DNA of 64,000 nucleotides. Source: Verticillium longisporum (Eukaryota > Ascomycota > Sordariomycetes > Glomerellales > Plectosphaerellaceae). Of the stretch, positions 46,819-59,001 are shown in pieces. Made by a program: the position numbers and the translations under genes. Every line of letters begins with the position of its first letter. The first letter of the stretch is position 1. Location: NCBI GenBank assembly GCA_019188255.1, contig JAETXT010000005.1, positions 5,270,001-5,334,000 of the forward strand, written 5' to 3'. The notes under the pieces are model-generated. The model did not search any database and had not been told where the DNA came from. It was given only the letters and a program-made list of their open reading frames with translations.

Positions 46819-49800
46819 CACTATTGTCGCAGTAAGGCTTCGAAACCGACAGGGAGAGGATGCATCGAGAAGGCATGGAAGAAGCCAAATCAGTGATACA
46901 AATTGTCAAGTGGCGTCACTCCCGCGTGCTGGCGCAGCCTTTTGTCTCGTCTTTTTGCTGAAGCGCATTGTGTGGCGCCGCCGTCTAGACATGCCTCTCC
47001 CTCGTTAGTTGGTTTACCACAACATCTGCGACAATCGTGGAAAGTTTTGCTGTCGATCATTCCGAGCTAGTTGTCTGGCTCATTCCACAGCCAAAGATGG
47101 GGTGAGGATGCTCGGTCCCGATGGCGAGCTCTGTCGCGATACCTAGCTGCAGCGTGTCGTCGTTGGCCTTCCCATACGGGAAGGTCAGCAGCAGAGATGG
47201 CCCATGACCCCCACTAGGGGACGGGAAGATCAGCAGGGTCTCCTCATGGTGGTGAGGAGGCTAGGAACATGACAGGAAAAAGCAAGCGGATGATGCTTTG
47301 GTCACTTGGGGGTGGGACTGAAGGGCGGGATGTGAGAGTGCGAAGTCGCCCCCGACTTGCAGGATGATTGTGATACCACATCGCGCTCTGACAACAAGAG
47401 TTAAAGCGACACCCAAGGGAGGTTTGGAGGGAAATCAACGAGCTCGGCATCCAGCGGCTGCTCAGCATTTGAGAGTGTCGTGTGCTGAGCTTGAAGAAAC
47501 AGTGACGCAGGCGACAGTAGAGCGGTCTCATCCTCGGAATGGGGCATCAGAGATCGTCGATGTGCCGAAGTTTCCATTCCACCAGCTGCCACCACCACCA
47601 GGGCGTTGAAGCTGCTCCAACAACCTTTTCGATGTTCCCTCACATGGCGCCGCCGTACAATGCGAATGATGCCATGGCGCACCTCATGCAGGGGGGAGCA
47701 GGACACGGCAAGTTCTTGGCGGATGCAGGGCGAGAGAGGCATTTGCCGGCAGAGAGTGTTGCATTCACAACGAGGCTGATCGTGATGCAGGAGGTGGCTG
47801 GTTGACTGGGCCAGGGGACCGGGACCCTTTCGCTGGCGAATGCTCAGAGGCTCATTGCTATTTCTTATGATGGTCTGCCTGTCAGCCAGTCTGGCAGCCA
47901 GTCAGAGTGGTGTGACTGGAACTCCAAGGTCACCACCGGCTTGGGCTCCCATTCGGCTGCTGGCTGGTTGGTGTTTGGGCTTCCCGAGGCTCGAGCGGCA
48001 GGGTAAGGTTCAGGAATCGAGCTGGTGCACAATGGGTGCCTTGAGGCGCCTCGTTCTCGGAAGGCAGTTGAGCTCAAGTTGCGTGCGGTGATCATACTCT
48101 GTCGGACGTAAACTTAAATCAATTCAAAACGTTCCACGGAGATGCCAGGTTTTGGAGACGAGATGGGATTTGTAAAGTGCGTCACTTCGGAGCAGAGAGC
48201 GGATGGCGAGACGACATTCAACAGGCCCGACAAGGTATTGGGTGGTTGGCTGTGGTGTCGCTAATGGAGAGGCAGGAGTACCTCGATTGAGGGGAAAGTG
48301 TGGCCCAACCAGCGTGGTCTTGCCGTCAATTTTTGGGCGCTGTACGGGAAGAAGGGACCACCCGGCGGCCAATCTAGGCAGGCGCGACACTCAATTGGAG
48401 GGTTGTCAGACACTCTTTTAGCAGCCAGCTTCCGAGTAAGTGAGTCTTTTCGGTGGTGAGAGAGGGCGTCGAGCCAGCGCACAGGTGCGAACGGGAAAGA
48501 AGCTGCCGCTTGTTCGCCTGACAGGTGCCCCCATGGCACCTTTCGCTCAAGACTCAACACAGTCCAACAGTCAGCCACCCAGATAACAAGTTTGGGCCTT
48601 TCCCAGTTTCCCCTCCCCCTTGGCGTGTGGGCATCAGCCAGGTAAAGCATGGCGTGCTCACGTTGCACTGCAAGCCACCGTCTCCAGGAAATGAATCGGA
48701 CAAGCTTCTGTCTGGGGGAGCCTCTCACATGCAAGCGAGAGACAGATGCGCGCTTTCCCCCTTCTTGCCAAACCCCAAACGACCCAAGCGAACGAAGGAG
48801 CATGTCGCGTGATCACAGCGGTGTGTGTGGCAGGCAGGCAGCACCAAAGGAACAGGCAGGAAGATAGACAGGCGGACGCAGGCAGGAACAGGGGACCAGT
48901 AGTGGAGGCAAGCGCGACGACATCGGCAGCGAAATGAACAGAGCGCCGGCTGGTCCTTGTCCCCCCAAGCCAAAGCACGACACCGCCCAGAGCTCGTGTT
49001 TCCCCCGGTATGACTGGTCAGATAGATCAGAAGAGGTGGAGACACAGTCTGCAGTCGTCTGCACATGGCTGGGGTAACAGTAGGAGAAGGTCCCCTGCCC
49101 CATCGCCTGCGGCGCCATTCGCTGACGCCTCCATGGCAGTTCTCGACAGAGGCCGGAGGCTGGCCCCAGCGCCTCTGGCGTACTGCCAAGTTGGCGGGGG
49201 ATGGTCTTGTGCTCAGCCCGTCTTCAACGCCGTGTGGCTGGCGACGATGAATGCACTGTACGGACGACCCTGCCCTTCATCCCCCCTGCCGTTCCTCCCC
49301 TCTCCGCCACGCCGCGCCATGCCTCCATCTCCATCTTCTGTACGTCCTCCACCCACCGACACCCATCGCCCTACAAACGCCCTTCCCTCCTAGTCTTCCT
49401 CCCCGGGAGTCCCTGACGCTACTGTCGATTCATCTCCAGGTTGTGTGTTCTTCATCATCGCCTTCGCAGGCCAATCGACTGTGCTGGTCCCCAGTCAGAT
49501 ACATGCACCGAGTGTTGCCCCCAGCGAGCTGCCAGCAAACTGAACGAATCTCATAGTGGTTTGCAGCAACTAACTGCTCCTGGGCGCTACGCTGCAGACC
49601 GACCCCCAAACTAGGATCAACGCAGCCAACCCAATCTTCCCCCTTCGAACCGCCGGATCACCTTGCATGGTAGCAGAGTCCAAAAGCAGGTCGCGCAGCT
49701 TGGCTTTTCACTTTCGCTAGTCCCTCTGTGTTGTGCGCCGCTTGGTCGGGCTTCATTGGCAAGCATCGAGCGTCGCCTCACCACCAAGTCACGGACCTGA

Positions 49801-52315
49801 CACGATAGTCCGTGTAGTGTCAGCGTGGCAAGGCGTGCTGGAAACACGAAGCAGTACAGCATGATGGTAAGGAAGACCTGCAGCTCAGCCCTTGGGTGTT
49901 CCCCTTCCTTCTCGTCCTCCCCCACGGTCATCGTCGACGCGTGAACCGACATCGGATCCCACTCGACTCTAGAACGGGGTTCCCCTGTCATATCCTCGCT
50001 GCCATATTGCTACCTGTTGGCCAGTGTGCCCGCCCACCTCGGTCTATGTACCCTCGGCGCCGTCTTCGTCAGCACCCGTCAGTCATCTCGGGCAACTTGC
50101 CATCTCGTCGCGGCAGCTATGGCATACCACTCTCGTCACAGTTGATTCCTATCAATAGCTTTTCCGCCGGTTCCTCGGCACATAGCCTCACCCGCAAGGC
50201 AGACGACGTACATGCCTCACAGCATCTCCCTTTCTGCCCGACCGTCTTCGCACACTGTTCACTATCGCCGACAGTGATTCGGACCCGTCGTTCGACCTAA
50301 AAGAGGCAAAGTTCCCTCTCTGCACTGCACAGATACGGGGACCCTAGTACCCAAGTGATCAAGCCTAGGCCGGCGGGGACACCACGCGCAGACAGGTGAG
50401 GCAGATGGCCAAGTGGATATCGAGGGGGCAGGGGGGTGTCTCCAGTCAGTCGTCAACGGGCGCTCCACCAATCTTGTCAACGCTGGCCTGTCTCCTTCCG
50501 CCACCTTATCTGTTGTCGTTGAGGTCCTGGTCCTGGTTGGGCCCGCCGGAGGGTTAGTTGACGGCTCTGCCTCGGGCTCGAGACAAAGCAGTGAGAGGAC
50601 CGACGGAGAAACGAGATGTCGAGTCCCTGTCAGCAAAATCGACTCGTCGGAGAAGAGGGGTCAATCGAGCGGCACTGGGTGTCACTCGCTTCTAAGCTCG
50701 ACGAATCGCGTCTGGTCGAATTCCCAGAATTCCATCAAGGCCAAGACGACCGCCTCCACTGATACGCATCACTGGGAATGAGGACGTGCGGTGTTTGCCT
50801 GCCTAGCATATCTTGCCTCTGGCACCAAGGCGACGCCTCCAGCGGATCGGCCACTACCTACCTGCCTCGCCGTAGATACCACAGACACAGACGCACAGAG
50901 AGAGGACCACCAACACACAGACTGCCTGACCAACCGCCCGCTTTCTTATCTGTCATCCAGTCTCTGCCGTTTGACATGCCAGCACCAAAGTACAGGTCCC
51001 GCCCGTCACTAACTCCTAGCCCGATTTCTGAGATGTGGTTGATTTCTTGAGATGGACTGGACTGGCCGCATTTGAGACTGAGCCCTCGTGGGCGGTGGTT
51101 CTTGTCGGCGGGCCTGGACCTGGGCCCAGAAATCCGCAGTCAGTCTCGTCATGCATGGTTGCTGTGCCCTCCATCTTTGCCTCTTCACGATACCTGGGTG
51201 CCGACCAAGACAATGTCGCGGGAAATGGGGCATGCAAAGCAGCCACATCGCGAGACAGCCTCGAAGAAGGTGTCTGTCGACTACCGAATCTTATCGCACG
51301 TTGTGAAACACTCTGGCATTTGCTACTTCTACTGCCCACTGCTGCGGCATGTTGCTTCCTTATCGTCTCATCTTTCGTCGAGTACGCGGTCCGAATCCTT
51401 CGGGGCTTTATCTTGTTACTCTCGCACCGACGACTGTTCATTCGCAATCGCCCACAGGCCGCGCTGAAAGATGCGCTCGCTGCGCACCAGGAAATTCCAC
51501 GCGCACACCCTACCACCCAGATCCCACACCCCCTTCTGCTTCCCCTCCCCCTTCTTCTCGCCTCGGGGCCAATGGCTCGAGCTCCCCCGTCCCAAGTGAC
51601 AGGGATTTTTGATGCCCCAATCTGCTGGACGCCCCCATCCAGGATCAACCTCTGGCTCATCCAGCCCCCTCCCTTCCGCCCACCCCCCAGCCGACGCCGC
51701 TAGACAAGAGCATCCTCACCTAGGTGGTAAGCCTCTGGGCAAGACCCCCGAAGACCTCGCCTGTTGGTTGCAGATGAAGTACAGGGCCCCGTAACAGTAC
51801 CGTTCACCCGCTCTCCTCCACTCCGCTGCAATATCTCGACCAGCCTGGCTGGCTCTTTCCCACCCAACTCTCCTTCACTCACATCTTCCCACCCACCACT
51901 GGCATTCGACCCTCACGATCACGAACAGAAGGCTGTCTACGACGACCGCCTTTGCTGCCGGTGCCGCCGTGTCTTGACGATTGCGCGCTCCGTCTCTCGC
52001 GACTCCGCCGAACCCGCCTCAGTCTTGTCTAATATCGCAGTGTTCCCTCCGCCACAACCATAGGGATTACGAATCGGACACTTGCACAATACCACGGACC
52101 ACGCCAACGTCATAGTATCGGCCCTCGAATCGACTTGCTTTCCACCGCCGCCACGCTGTCGCAACAATCTTTTTGTCGTATACCAAGATCATCACCAATA
52201 GCCGTCCCACGATATTTGAGGCCCGACAGACCTCGCCGACAGTCGGCACAGTAGTGACCTCCTCGCTCGTCGTGACCTCCGCGGAGGACGACGGGCGTGG
52301 ACAACAATAGCCACG
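46819..52315. other. 5.5-kb gene-poor region
   Basis: Reading frames are short and overlap on both strands. I support no gene here. It contains pyrimidine-rich tracts (49280-49440, 51480-51700), CAGG-rich runs near 48830-48890 and C/T-rich DNA that probably forms the promoter and leader of the rhodopsin-like gene at 52316. No tRNA or other RNA gene was recognised. Base composition is ordinary, so it is not a RIP-mutated repeat. Confidence 0.45.
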
Positions 52316-54007
52316 ATGCCTCTCTACTCGGAACCCCCGACACTGCGCACCTTCGACCAGGACAAACCGACGCTCCTTGTGTGTTGGTGGATCACCATCT
52401 TTTGCACCGTCATCATCGTTCTGCGCGTTGTCGGTCGATTCATTCGAACCGAGAAGCTGTTCAGAGACGACAAGGTCGTCTCGCTGGCTCTGATCCCCAT
52501 GTATCTGAGGATGGGATGCGTACACTTTATCCTGCTCTACGGAACCAACAATGCAGACTTTACGGGCGTCACGCTGTCCGAGAAACAACATCGTCAACGA
52601 CAGATCGCCAGCGGCCTCGTGCTCGCCAGTCGACTGTTATATGCAGCAACGTAAGTGTCTGGGCCTTGATCTGGCGCTCGCCTCCTCCTTCCTCTTCTTC
52701 CCTCTGTATCACAAATGAGTTCGGACGCACGCTTCGTTTGTATCGCTGACACCCGTCTCTGCAGACTGTGGATCCTCAAAGACACGATTCTAGAGTATTT
52801 CCGGCGCTTGACGGAAACCACCTCGGAGCGCTACGCCAGCCAGACCCTGCTCTTCATTCGAGTCGCCTTGATCGCAACATTCATTGCCATCTTCATCAGC
52901 AACTTTGCCGAGTGCCAACCTTTCGCCCATTACTGGCAGGTCCTGCCCGATCCTGGTGGTCAATGTCGCCAGGGCTACGCACAACTCATCACAATGGCCA
53001 CCTGCAACATCATTACTGATCTACTGCTTGTTGTTTTCCCCATTCCCATGGTCCTTCGCAGCCAACTTGGCCTCAAGAAGAAGGTCCAGCTCACTCTTCT
53101 CTTCTCCCTGAGCCTGGCTGTCGTTGTCGTTACGTGCTATCGCGTGCCGAATATTCTGCGGGCTCACGGGAATCAGCAACTGCGATCTTTGATGGCTTCT
53201 GTTGAACTTTTGTTCGCCACCACAGCTGCCAACTCACTTGTTCTCGGGTCATTCGTCCGTGACAGGGGTGTCAAGAAGAAGAAGTTCAAGTATGGATCTG
53301 TGGCTGTCGACTCCCTTGAGCGGACGATCACGTCGCGGTCCCGTCGTCCGACGCTGCACCGTCATTGGGGTAGTGACGAAGACCTCGTCCGCGACATCGG
53401 GCTGGGCGTTGACGCCGACCTGCAGAACATACCCGAATACGGTGATGGCGTCGTCAGGAGAGGTGCATACACCCCAGCACCCATGGCTCGGAGATTTGCC
53501 GAAGACTTGAAACACTGGAACTTTCCTGAGCGACAGAGGAGTCATGCAGAGAGAAGTGAGCGAAGCGATGATCCTCTCATCAACCGTGACCTGCATTCTT
53601 CCAGAAGCAACTCGACAACGACACCTCGAAGAGTCTCCTTTTTCGATGTGGGAGGGCTCCTTTCGGAAGAGGGCCAGGACCCGGCGAGCTCCAGCTACGG
53701 ACGCGACAGCTTCAGGCGCGACAGCTTCATATCGAGTGTGGATCCTCTATCTCCCAACATCTCGCATAGCCTGCCGTCGCCGGCACTGCCGGCCCCTTCT
53801 ACTGGCCAACGGCGCGGCTCAACTGCACTTCTTCAGGACATGGGGGTTCTCTTTGGGCCTTCAAGCGCCAAACCCCCTCGGCACAAGCCCAGAAGCGGCA
53901 CCGAATTGCAGCCCATACCGCAATCCCGCCATTCTGACATGGTCATATTCGACCCGGCTTCTACCTCGGGTCCACAGCTCATGGATCCTGGTGGCCTTTT
54001 GAAATAA
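52316..54007 (+). CDS. Fungal rhodopsin-like integral membrane protein
   Basis: Exons 52316-52650 and 52765-54007 (intron GTAAGT...TGCAG, phase 2) give 525 residues. Hydrophobic segments include VCWWITIFCTVIIVLRVVGRF, SLALIPMYLRMGCVHFILLYG, LFIRVALIATFIAIFISNF, IITDLLLVVFPIPMVL, LTLLFSLSLAVVVVTCYRVP and LMASVELLFATTAANSLVLG. The hallmark FAECQPFAHYWQVLPDPGGQCRQ and the closing GSFVRDRGVKKKK match the fungal rhodopsin-domain family that includes Pth11-like receptors. No CFEM domain precedes it. After the membrane part, about 250 residues form a Ser/Arg-rich cytoplasmic tail (e.g. RRVSFFDVGGLLSEEGQ). Ligand and role are unknown; a sensing function is only an analogy. Confidence 0.88.
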
Positions 54008-55620
54008 GTCCCTTCAGACGTATCATGGGCATGAAAACACATAGTCTCGTTGTGCGCAACACGAAGGCGCACACACAAACACACCAGCACATGAACACAC
54101 ACACACACACACATCAGAAAGAACATACTTATCCCAGGCATATCAATTATGCCCATGTATCATGACGGCTCAGCAGGACACCTTGGAAATATCCGGGTTA
54201 CGGAAGGAGTTTAGATGCTAGAACCCTCGAAACGGCGTTATGAGACCAGGCGGCGGTCGTGTTTATTGACGTTTTTCACGACATCGGTTTCTGGGTCCTG
54301 GCAGGAGGTGGGCAAGGTGTCGAGGGAGTTGCAGGCTGGATCGGAGGCCCAGATGAACCGCCAGCCATTCACTGTTGGGGTCTGGTTTTGGTTTGAGGGG
54401 TTCACGGCTGGGCCTCGTCTGGCCCCATCACTGCATTTTGTTGTTCTTTTTATCATTCGTCATTTCACAGCATATACCCCGGCGCGCGGTTGCGACGCCA
54501 CATGTTTGTACAGCGCTGGCTACGGCAGTAGCTGGCCACCCCATTTTTACTAGCTCGGTTGGCGATGGTGCGTTACCTGCCACTGTTGCCTCACTTTAAT
54601 GAACAAAGTGCCTCTGGGCGATGCAATGTGAACTGCCACGGTGACTCGAGTCTGCTGCTCAGCCGGGGGGGGCTCTTGACAGTGAACTAGTTGGGCATTT
54701 GTGCCGTTGTTTGCCGTGTCTACTTCCGTGAGGGGTTGGTTGGGTTGGGTGGTGTCGCTCTAGCCTGGCCAAGTCAGAAAGTGACGGGTCAGTCGTCGAA
54801 CTTTGACTGAACGGGCAGGTAGTTTGGCGCCTTGTCTAGGGATCACTGGTGTTGTGCCGTGATGAGTGTAGTCTGGGAAGAGGGTGGCAACAGCAGGACC
54901 TGCAGCCGCTTCGTCTCCTCGCCGTGCCGACTCGAAACGTTTCCAAGTCTGTGTTTGTGTTCAGGCTGGCTCGTCAGGTCAAGACGAGCATTCCTGTGAC
55001 TGCGCATTAAGGTCCCCAGAGGTCGCTTGCCGGTCGTTCTGACATGGCTGGACGAGCGTCAGCTAGGAGCCAGGCATGTGTCTCTGCTGTCCGGTAGAGG
55101 ACTGGTCACTTTCGGCGCGCGTCGTTCCAGCGAGGAGTGCGTGTTCGTTTTGCCGACATGGCAGCACTGGCCCTGCGAGCCCGAGAGTGAAGGCTCGATA
55201 GCAGGCGTGTGCTTACTCGATGGTCCGCTCTCTTCCCAGCCAGTGACATGTACATAGCACGAGACAACGGCGACGCCGAGAAGCGATCCGCAGAGCGATT
55301 TCAAGTTACTTTGTTTCGAAAATCGAGGTAGCTTTCCTACACATGGAGTCTAAGTCCCCCTGAACGCCGAACCCAAACAGCACACAAACGCCCCCATTTC
55401 TTTTTCTCTCCTTTCTTTCTTTCCTTTCTTTCGCGGGGAGGCCGGGGCCGCGCGACGTCTCTCTCTCTCTCTCTTACTCTTGCCTATCGGTTGACCTGGC
55501 AATAATGGTGGTTCGCGGCCGTGGCCCTCTTCCTTCCTTGCTTGCCTCCAGTCTTTCAGCAGAATGCGTGCGCTTCCCTCGAGCAGCAAACCCCCACGGC
55601 AGCAGCACAACGCAGCCAGC
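54008..55620. other. Convergent intergenic region
   Basis: This lies between the 3' ends of the rhodopsin-like gene (plus) and RPB5 (minus). A CA repeat occurs near 54100, and C/T-rich microsatellite-like DNA (TTTCTTTCCTTTCTTTC, then a CT run) at 55395-55480 lies on the RPB5 3' side. No coding frame is convincing. Confidence 0.5.
54095..54112. repeat. CA microsatellite
   Basis: A (CA)9 tract with looser CA-rich sequence on its left, in the 3' flank of the rhodopsin-like gene. Confidence 0.9.
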
Positions 55621-56489
55621 CTACGTGCAGTACCTGTAGCTGGCATAACGCCCCGCCGTCTCGGAGTTGCGGATAATCTTGACGACGTTGCCCCTCTTGA
55701 GGCCGAGGTAGCGGGCGACGGGGTCCTCGCGCTTGATGCGCGGCAGCTGGGTCTCCTTGAGGCGGTAGCGCTTGAGCAGGACGGCCTTTTCGTCGGTGGA
55801 GAGGAGAATGTGCTTGGGGACGAGCTCGTGGTGGGTAATGTTGACGAGCAGGTCCTCCTCGAGGAAGCACTCGATGCGGGCGAAGCTCTCGAGGGACAGC
55901 AGCTGCTTGCGGCCGGCCGAGGTCAGCGGGCTCGAGGTGACCATGATGCCGGCCTTGAAGTGGCCCTCGAGCACGTGCTGGACGAATCGGCGCAGGTGCT
56001 GCACGCCGAGGGAGCCCTGCTCGGCGATGAACTCGATGTAGATGGGGCCGCAGTCCGGGTCCGGGTTGGGGTTGGCGGCGGACGGGGCGGGCGTGTGACG
56101 GCTGAGCATGTCGCTCGAGGGGCGCGCGGAGAAGGTGAGCTTGCTTCGGCTGGGGCAGGCTGCATGTCAGTTCATGTGCTTTCCTTTCACTTCTTCCTTC
56201 CTGTGCGCGCGAAAAGAATCATGTGCGTATGAAGGGGAGGCGTACTTGACGCTGCCGTCGGCGGCAAGGTATTCGTGGCGGAAGCGGTCGAGAGATATCT
56301 GGATTTCTGACTCGGCGAGTTCGTAGCCCTGGGCATGCCATGTCAGTACCGTCATGCAGGCACGTGGAGGTTGCACCGGTGAGAAATCGGGACCGGGGGC
56401 GATACTCTATCGGCACACATCTCGTGAACCGTCCTCCAGGCGCGCCAGGCGCGAACCACCTCCTTGCTCTGGCCGTCGTTGCCCTCCAT
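55621..56489 (-). CDS. RPB5: Rpb5/RPABC1, subunit shared by RNA polymerases I, II and III
   Basis: Minus-strand exons are 56489-56406, 56328-56246 and 56149-55621, giving 231 residues (yeast 215). The first exon reads MEGNDGQSKEVVRAWRAWRTVHEMCADR, the jaw-domain start. The second gives GYELAESEIQISLDRFRHEYL. The third ends with the highly conserved assembly domain: LLVNITHHELVPKHILLS, LLKRYRLKETQLPRIKREDPVARYLGL and GNVVKIIRNSETAGRYASYR. The splice joins are phase 0 and phase 2 and restore the family frame. A Pro/Asn-rich insert (HTPAPSAANPNPDPD) near residue 75 is longer than in yeast. The gene is divergent from BFR1, with 878 bases between the start codons. Confidence 0.95.
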
Positions 56490-57367
56490 TTTCAGTTGTG
56501 CGATTCGAGGTCAAGGAATTGATCAGGGAAAAGTCGGCGCGAGAGGGAGAGCTGACAAGTGGTCGTGGTGACGGGATATGGTAGATGCAGAGAGTGACGA
56601 TTGCTGGTGTCGCAACCTTCGCAACGTCAAGATTCGCATTCAGCCTTGCCCAAAAAAAACCAGGGCCCGTCGGTCCCTCCATGTTCATGCTCAGAAGAAA
56701 GAACAATAACAAAAGCGGGTCGCCGACATGCATGTATCCGAGGCTCGTCCGATTATGTAACGTCCTCCTTCTCGTTCTCACCGAGCGCACGTGCCCAGCG
56801 GTCAAGGAAATCGGTGGGGGGTCTGGAAGCTCTCGTGCCCCACCCAACGACACGGCGCACAGGCCATGGAGGGGGGCCTTCCATCAGGTCAGCCAGTGGG
56901 CGCCATCCGGGCACCAACAGCAGGACCTAGGTACTAGGACCTGGGACCTAGGACCTAGGACCTAGGTACAAGCAGCACCAGGTACTTATACTAGCAGCGC
57001 CAGCTCCAGCAAAGTGTCCAGTGCGTGCTCAGCGCTCGCAGGAAAAGGAGACGAAAAGGTGCCACGAGGCACTGAGGCACCGCTACTGCTGCTTGACCTT
57101 GGCCCAAAAGGGTGAATTTCATCAAAATCCTGGGGACCCTGGAAATTTATCCTACCACGTCCACGTCCACCTGACGAGACAACTTTCTCCTCCTACTTGT
57201 GACCTCCTCCTTCCACATCTCTACCATTATAATCTCTTTTTTTTCTTGCCCTCTCGAGATTTGTGAGACGGTTCGGCCAGCTTGCTTAATTGCACAGACA
57301 GCCCACCCCCCCTCTCTCCCCCTCCCCTCCAATTGACTCGTCTTTCGTGTTCCAACTTCCCTCTGCA
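56490..57367. promoter_or_regulatory. Divergent promoter region of RPB5 and BFR1
   Basis: It separates the two start codons. It carries a CCTAGG-rich tandem at 56923-56969 and a C/T-rich block with CCACCCCCCC at 57300-57360 just before BFR1. No coding frame is convincing. Confidence 0.5.
56923..56969. repeat. GGACCTA-type tandem repeat
   Basis: About six imperfect copies of (T/G)AGGACC/GGGACCTA form a run of palindromic CCTAGG sites in the divergent promoter. Confidence 0.85.
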
Positions 57368-57518
57368 ATGGCCGACACCAAGAAGACGGCGCCCGCGCCC
57401 GCTGCTGAGACCAAGGAGACCGCTGGTCGTCCTCAGCTGCCCGATGAGGCCGTATACCAGAAGAACCTGAAGGCGGCCGAGGCCGACCACAAGGCCTCCA
57501 TGGACAAGCTCGTACGTG

Positions 57519-57560
<42 letters not shown>

Positions 57561-59001
57561 AACGGACAATCAGGCAGGGAAAGCGCTGACAAAAAGTGCA
57601 CATGCAGGCCAACATCAAGTCCAAGATTGACCTCGCCCTGCCCAACAAGGACAAGGAGAAGCAGAGCCCCGCCCAGAAGCGCCGCCAGGAGCTCATCGCC
57701 CAGGCCAACGAGATCCGCCAGAAGCAGGGCGCCGGCAAGAACGCCCGCGGCGCCAAGCTCGACCAGATCAAGCGCCTCGACGACCAGATGCGCAGCCGCA
57801 TCAACGAGCAGAAGCTCGCCCGCGGCAAGGTGGCCTTTAAGACGGTCGACGAGCTGGACCGCCAGATCGCCCACCTCGACAGCCAGGTCAACGCCGGCAC
57901 CATGAAGATTGTCGACGAGAAGAAGGCCCTCGCCGAGATCTCGTCGCTCAAGAAGACGCGCAAGAACTTTTCCCAGTTTGAGGACGGCCAGAAGCAGATT
58001 GACGACCTCAAGGCCAAGATCAAGGAGATCAAGGACTCGATGGACGACCCCGAGGCCCGCGCCATGAGCGACCAGTACACCAAGATCCAGACCGAGCTCG
58101 ACGCCCTCAAGGCCGAGTCGGACGAGGCCTACAAGGGCCTGTCCTCGCTGCGCGACGAGCGCACCAGGCTCCAGGCCGAGCAGCAGGACAAGTTCCAGGT
58201 CATCCGCAAGATCAAGGACGACTACTGGCAGCAGAAGAAGGCCGCCCAGGCCTACGAGCGCGAGGCCCGCAACAAGGCCCGCGAGCGCCGCCAGGCCGAG
58301 AACGACCGCTACCACCTCGAGCGCAAGAAGGCCGACGCCGAGCGTCTCCTCGCCGAGGCCAGCGACCCGGCCTACCTCGAGGAGATCCGCCGCGCCCAGA
58401 GCCTGCTGCGCTACCTCGATCCCGCCGCCGCCCAGGAGGAGTAAGCGTCCCTGCTCGTCGATCGCGGCCTCGGCGCCCAGGCCGAGCGCAAGGTCGACGA
58501 CGCCGGCATCAAGGGCACCAAGATCCTCAGCAAGAAGGACCGCGAGGAGGACTTCTTCCCCGCCACCAAGAAGGGCAAGAAGGGCGCCGCCGCCGCCGCC
58601 GCGTCCCCGCCGAGGGCGCCAAGTTCAGCTGCCCCCTTCCGTCGTCGAGGACTGCGCCGCCATGGGCATCGACCCCCCCATGAGCGCCGCCGACATTCCC
58701 TCCGTCACCGAGCAGGTCAAGGCCAAGCTCGACCACTGGAAGGCCGATCAGGCTGCCCAGACGCAAAAGGTAACGTCTCTCTCTCTCTCTCCCCCGTAGC
58801 CCGAGGGTGGGCATACCATGCATGACGAAGAAACAGGCTAACAAACTACAGAACATTGAGAAGGCCAAGGCCAAGATCGCCGCCCTCGAGGCCGAGGAGG
58901 AGACGGAGAAGACCAACGGCGCCAACGGCGCCGACACGTCCGACGCTGTCGACGAGGTCACCAAGGACCTCAAGGAGACCTCGGTCGAGGACAAGGCGTA
59001 G
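57368..59001 (+). CDS. BFR1: Bfr1-like coiled-coil mRNP protein, interrupted reading frame
   Basis: Exons are 57368-57511, 57608-58769 and 58852-59001. The intact design would be about 485 residues, near yeast Bfr1 (470). It is a long charged coiled coil: LPNKDKEKQSPAQKRRQELI, FKTVDELDRQIAHLDSQVNAG, EEIRRAQSLLRYLDP, then ASLLVDRGLGAQ, GIKGTKILSKKDREEDFF and MGIDPPMSAADIP. Yeast Bfr1 associates with polysomes and mRNP complexes at the ER. Three lesions fall within 195 bases: a TAA at 58442-58444 after 326 residues in otherwise unbroken coding sequence, and single missing bases in the C runs at 58605-58608 and 58632-58636. As written the product is a 326-residue truncation. The coding sequence beyond the stop still looks well conserved, so assembly error or very recent decay is likelier than an old pseudogene. 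Confidence 0.8.
57523..57556 (+). repeat. BFR1: CT microsatellite in BFR1 intron 1
   Basis: A (CT)17 tract starts 11 bases after the GTACGT donor and makes up a third of the 96-nt intron. A shorter CT run also lies in the second intron (58778-58791). Confidence 0.95.

Noticed and set aside
48261..48803. 180-codon minus-strand frame in the 46.8-52.3 kb gap
   Set aside because: No motif, no splice-supported extension, and overlapping frames of similar length on both strands suggest chance.
51035..51703. 222-codon plus frame with a hydrophobic stretch upstream of the rhodopsin-like gene
   Set aside because: Composition is driven by C/T-rich promoter DNA, the frame ends in Pro/Arg low complexity, and no family resemblance is visible.
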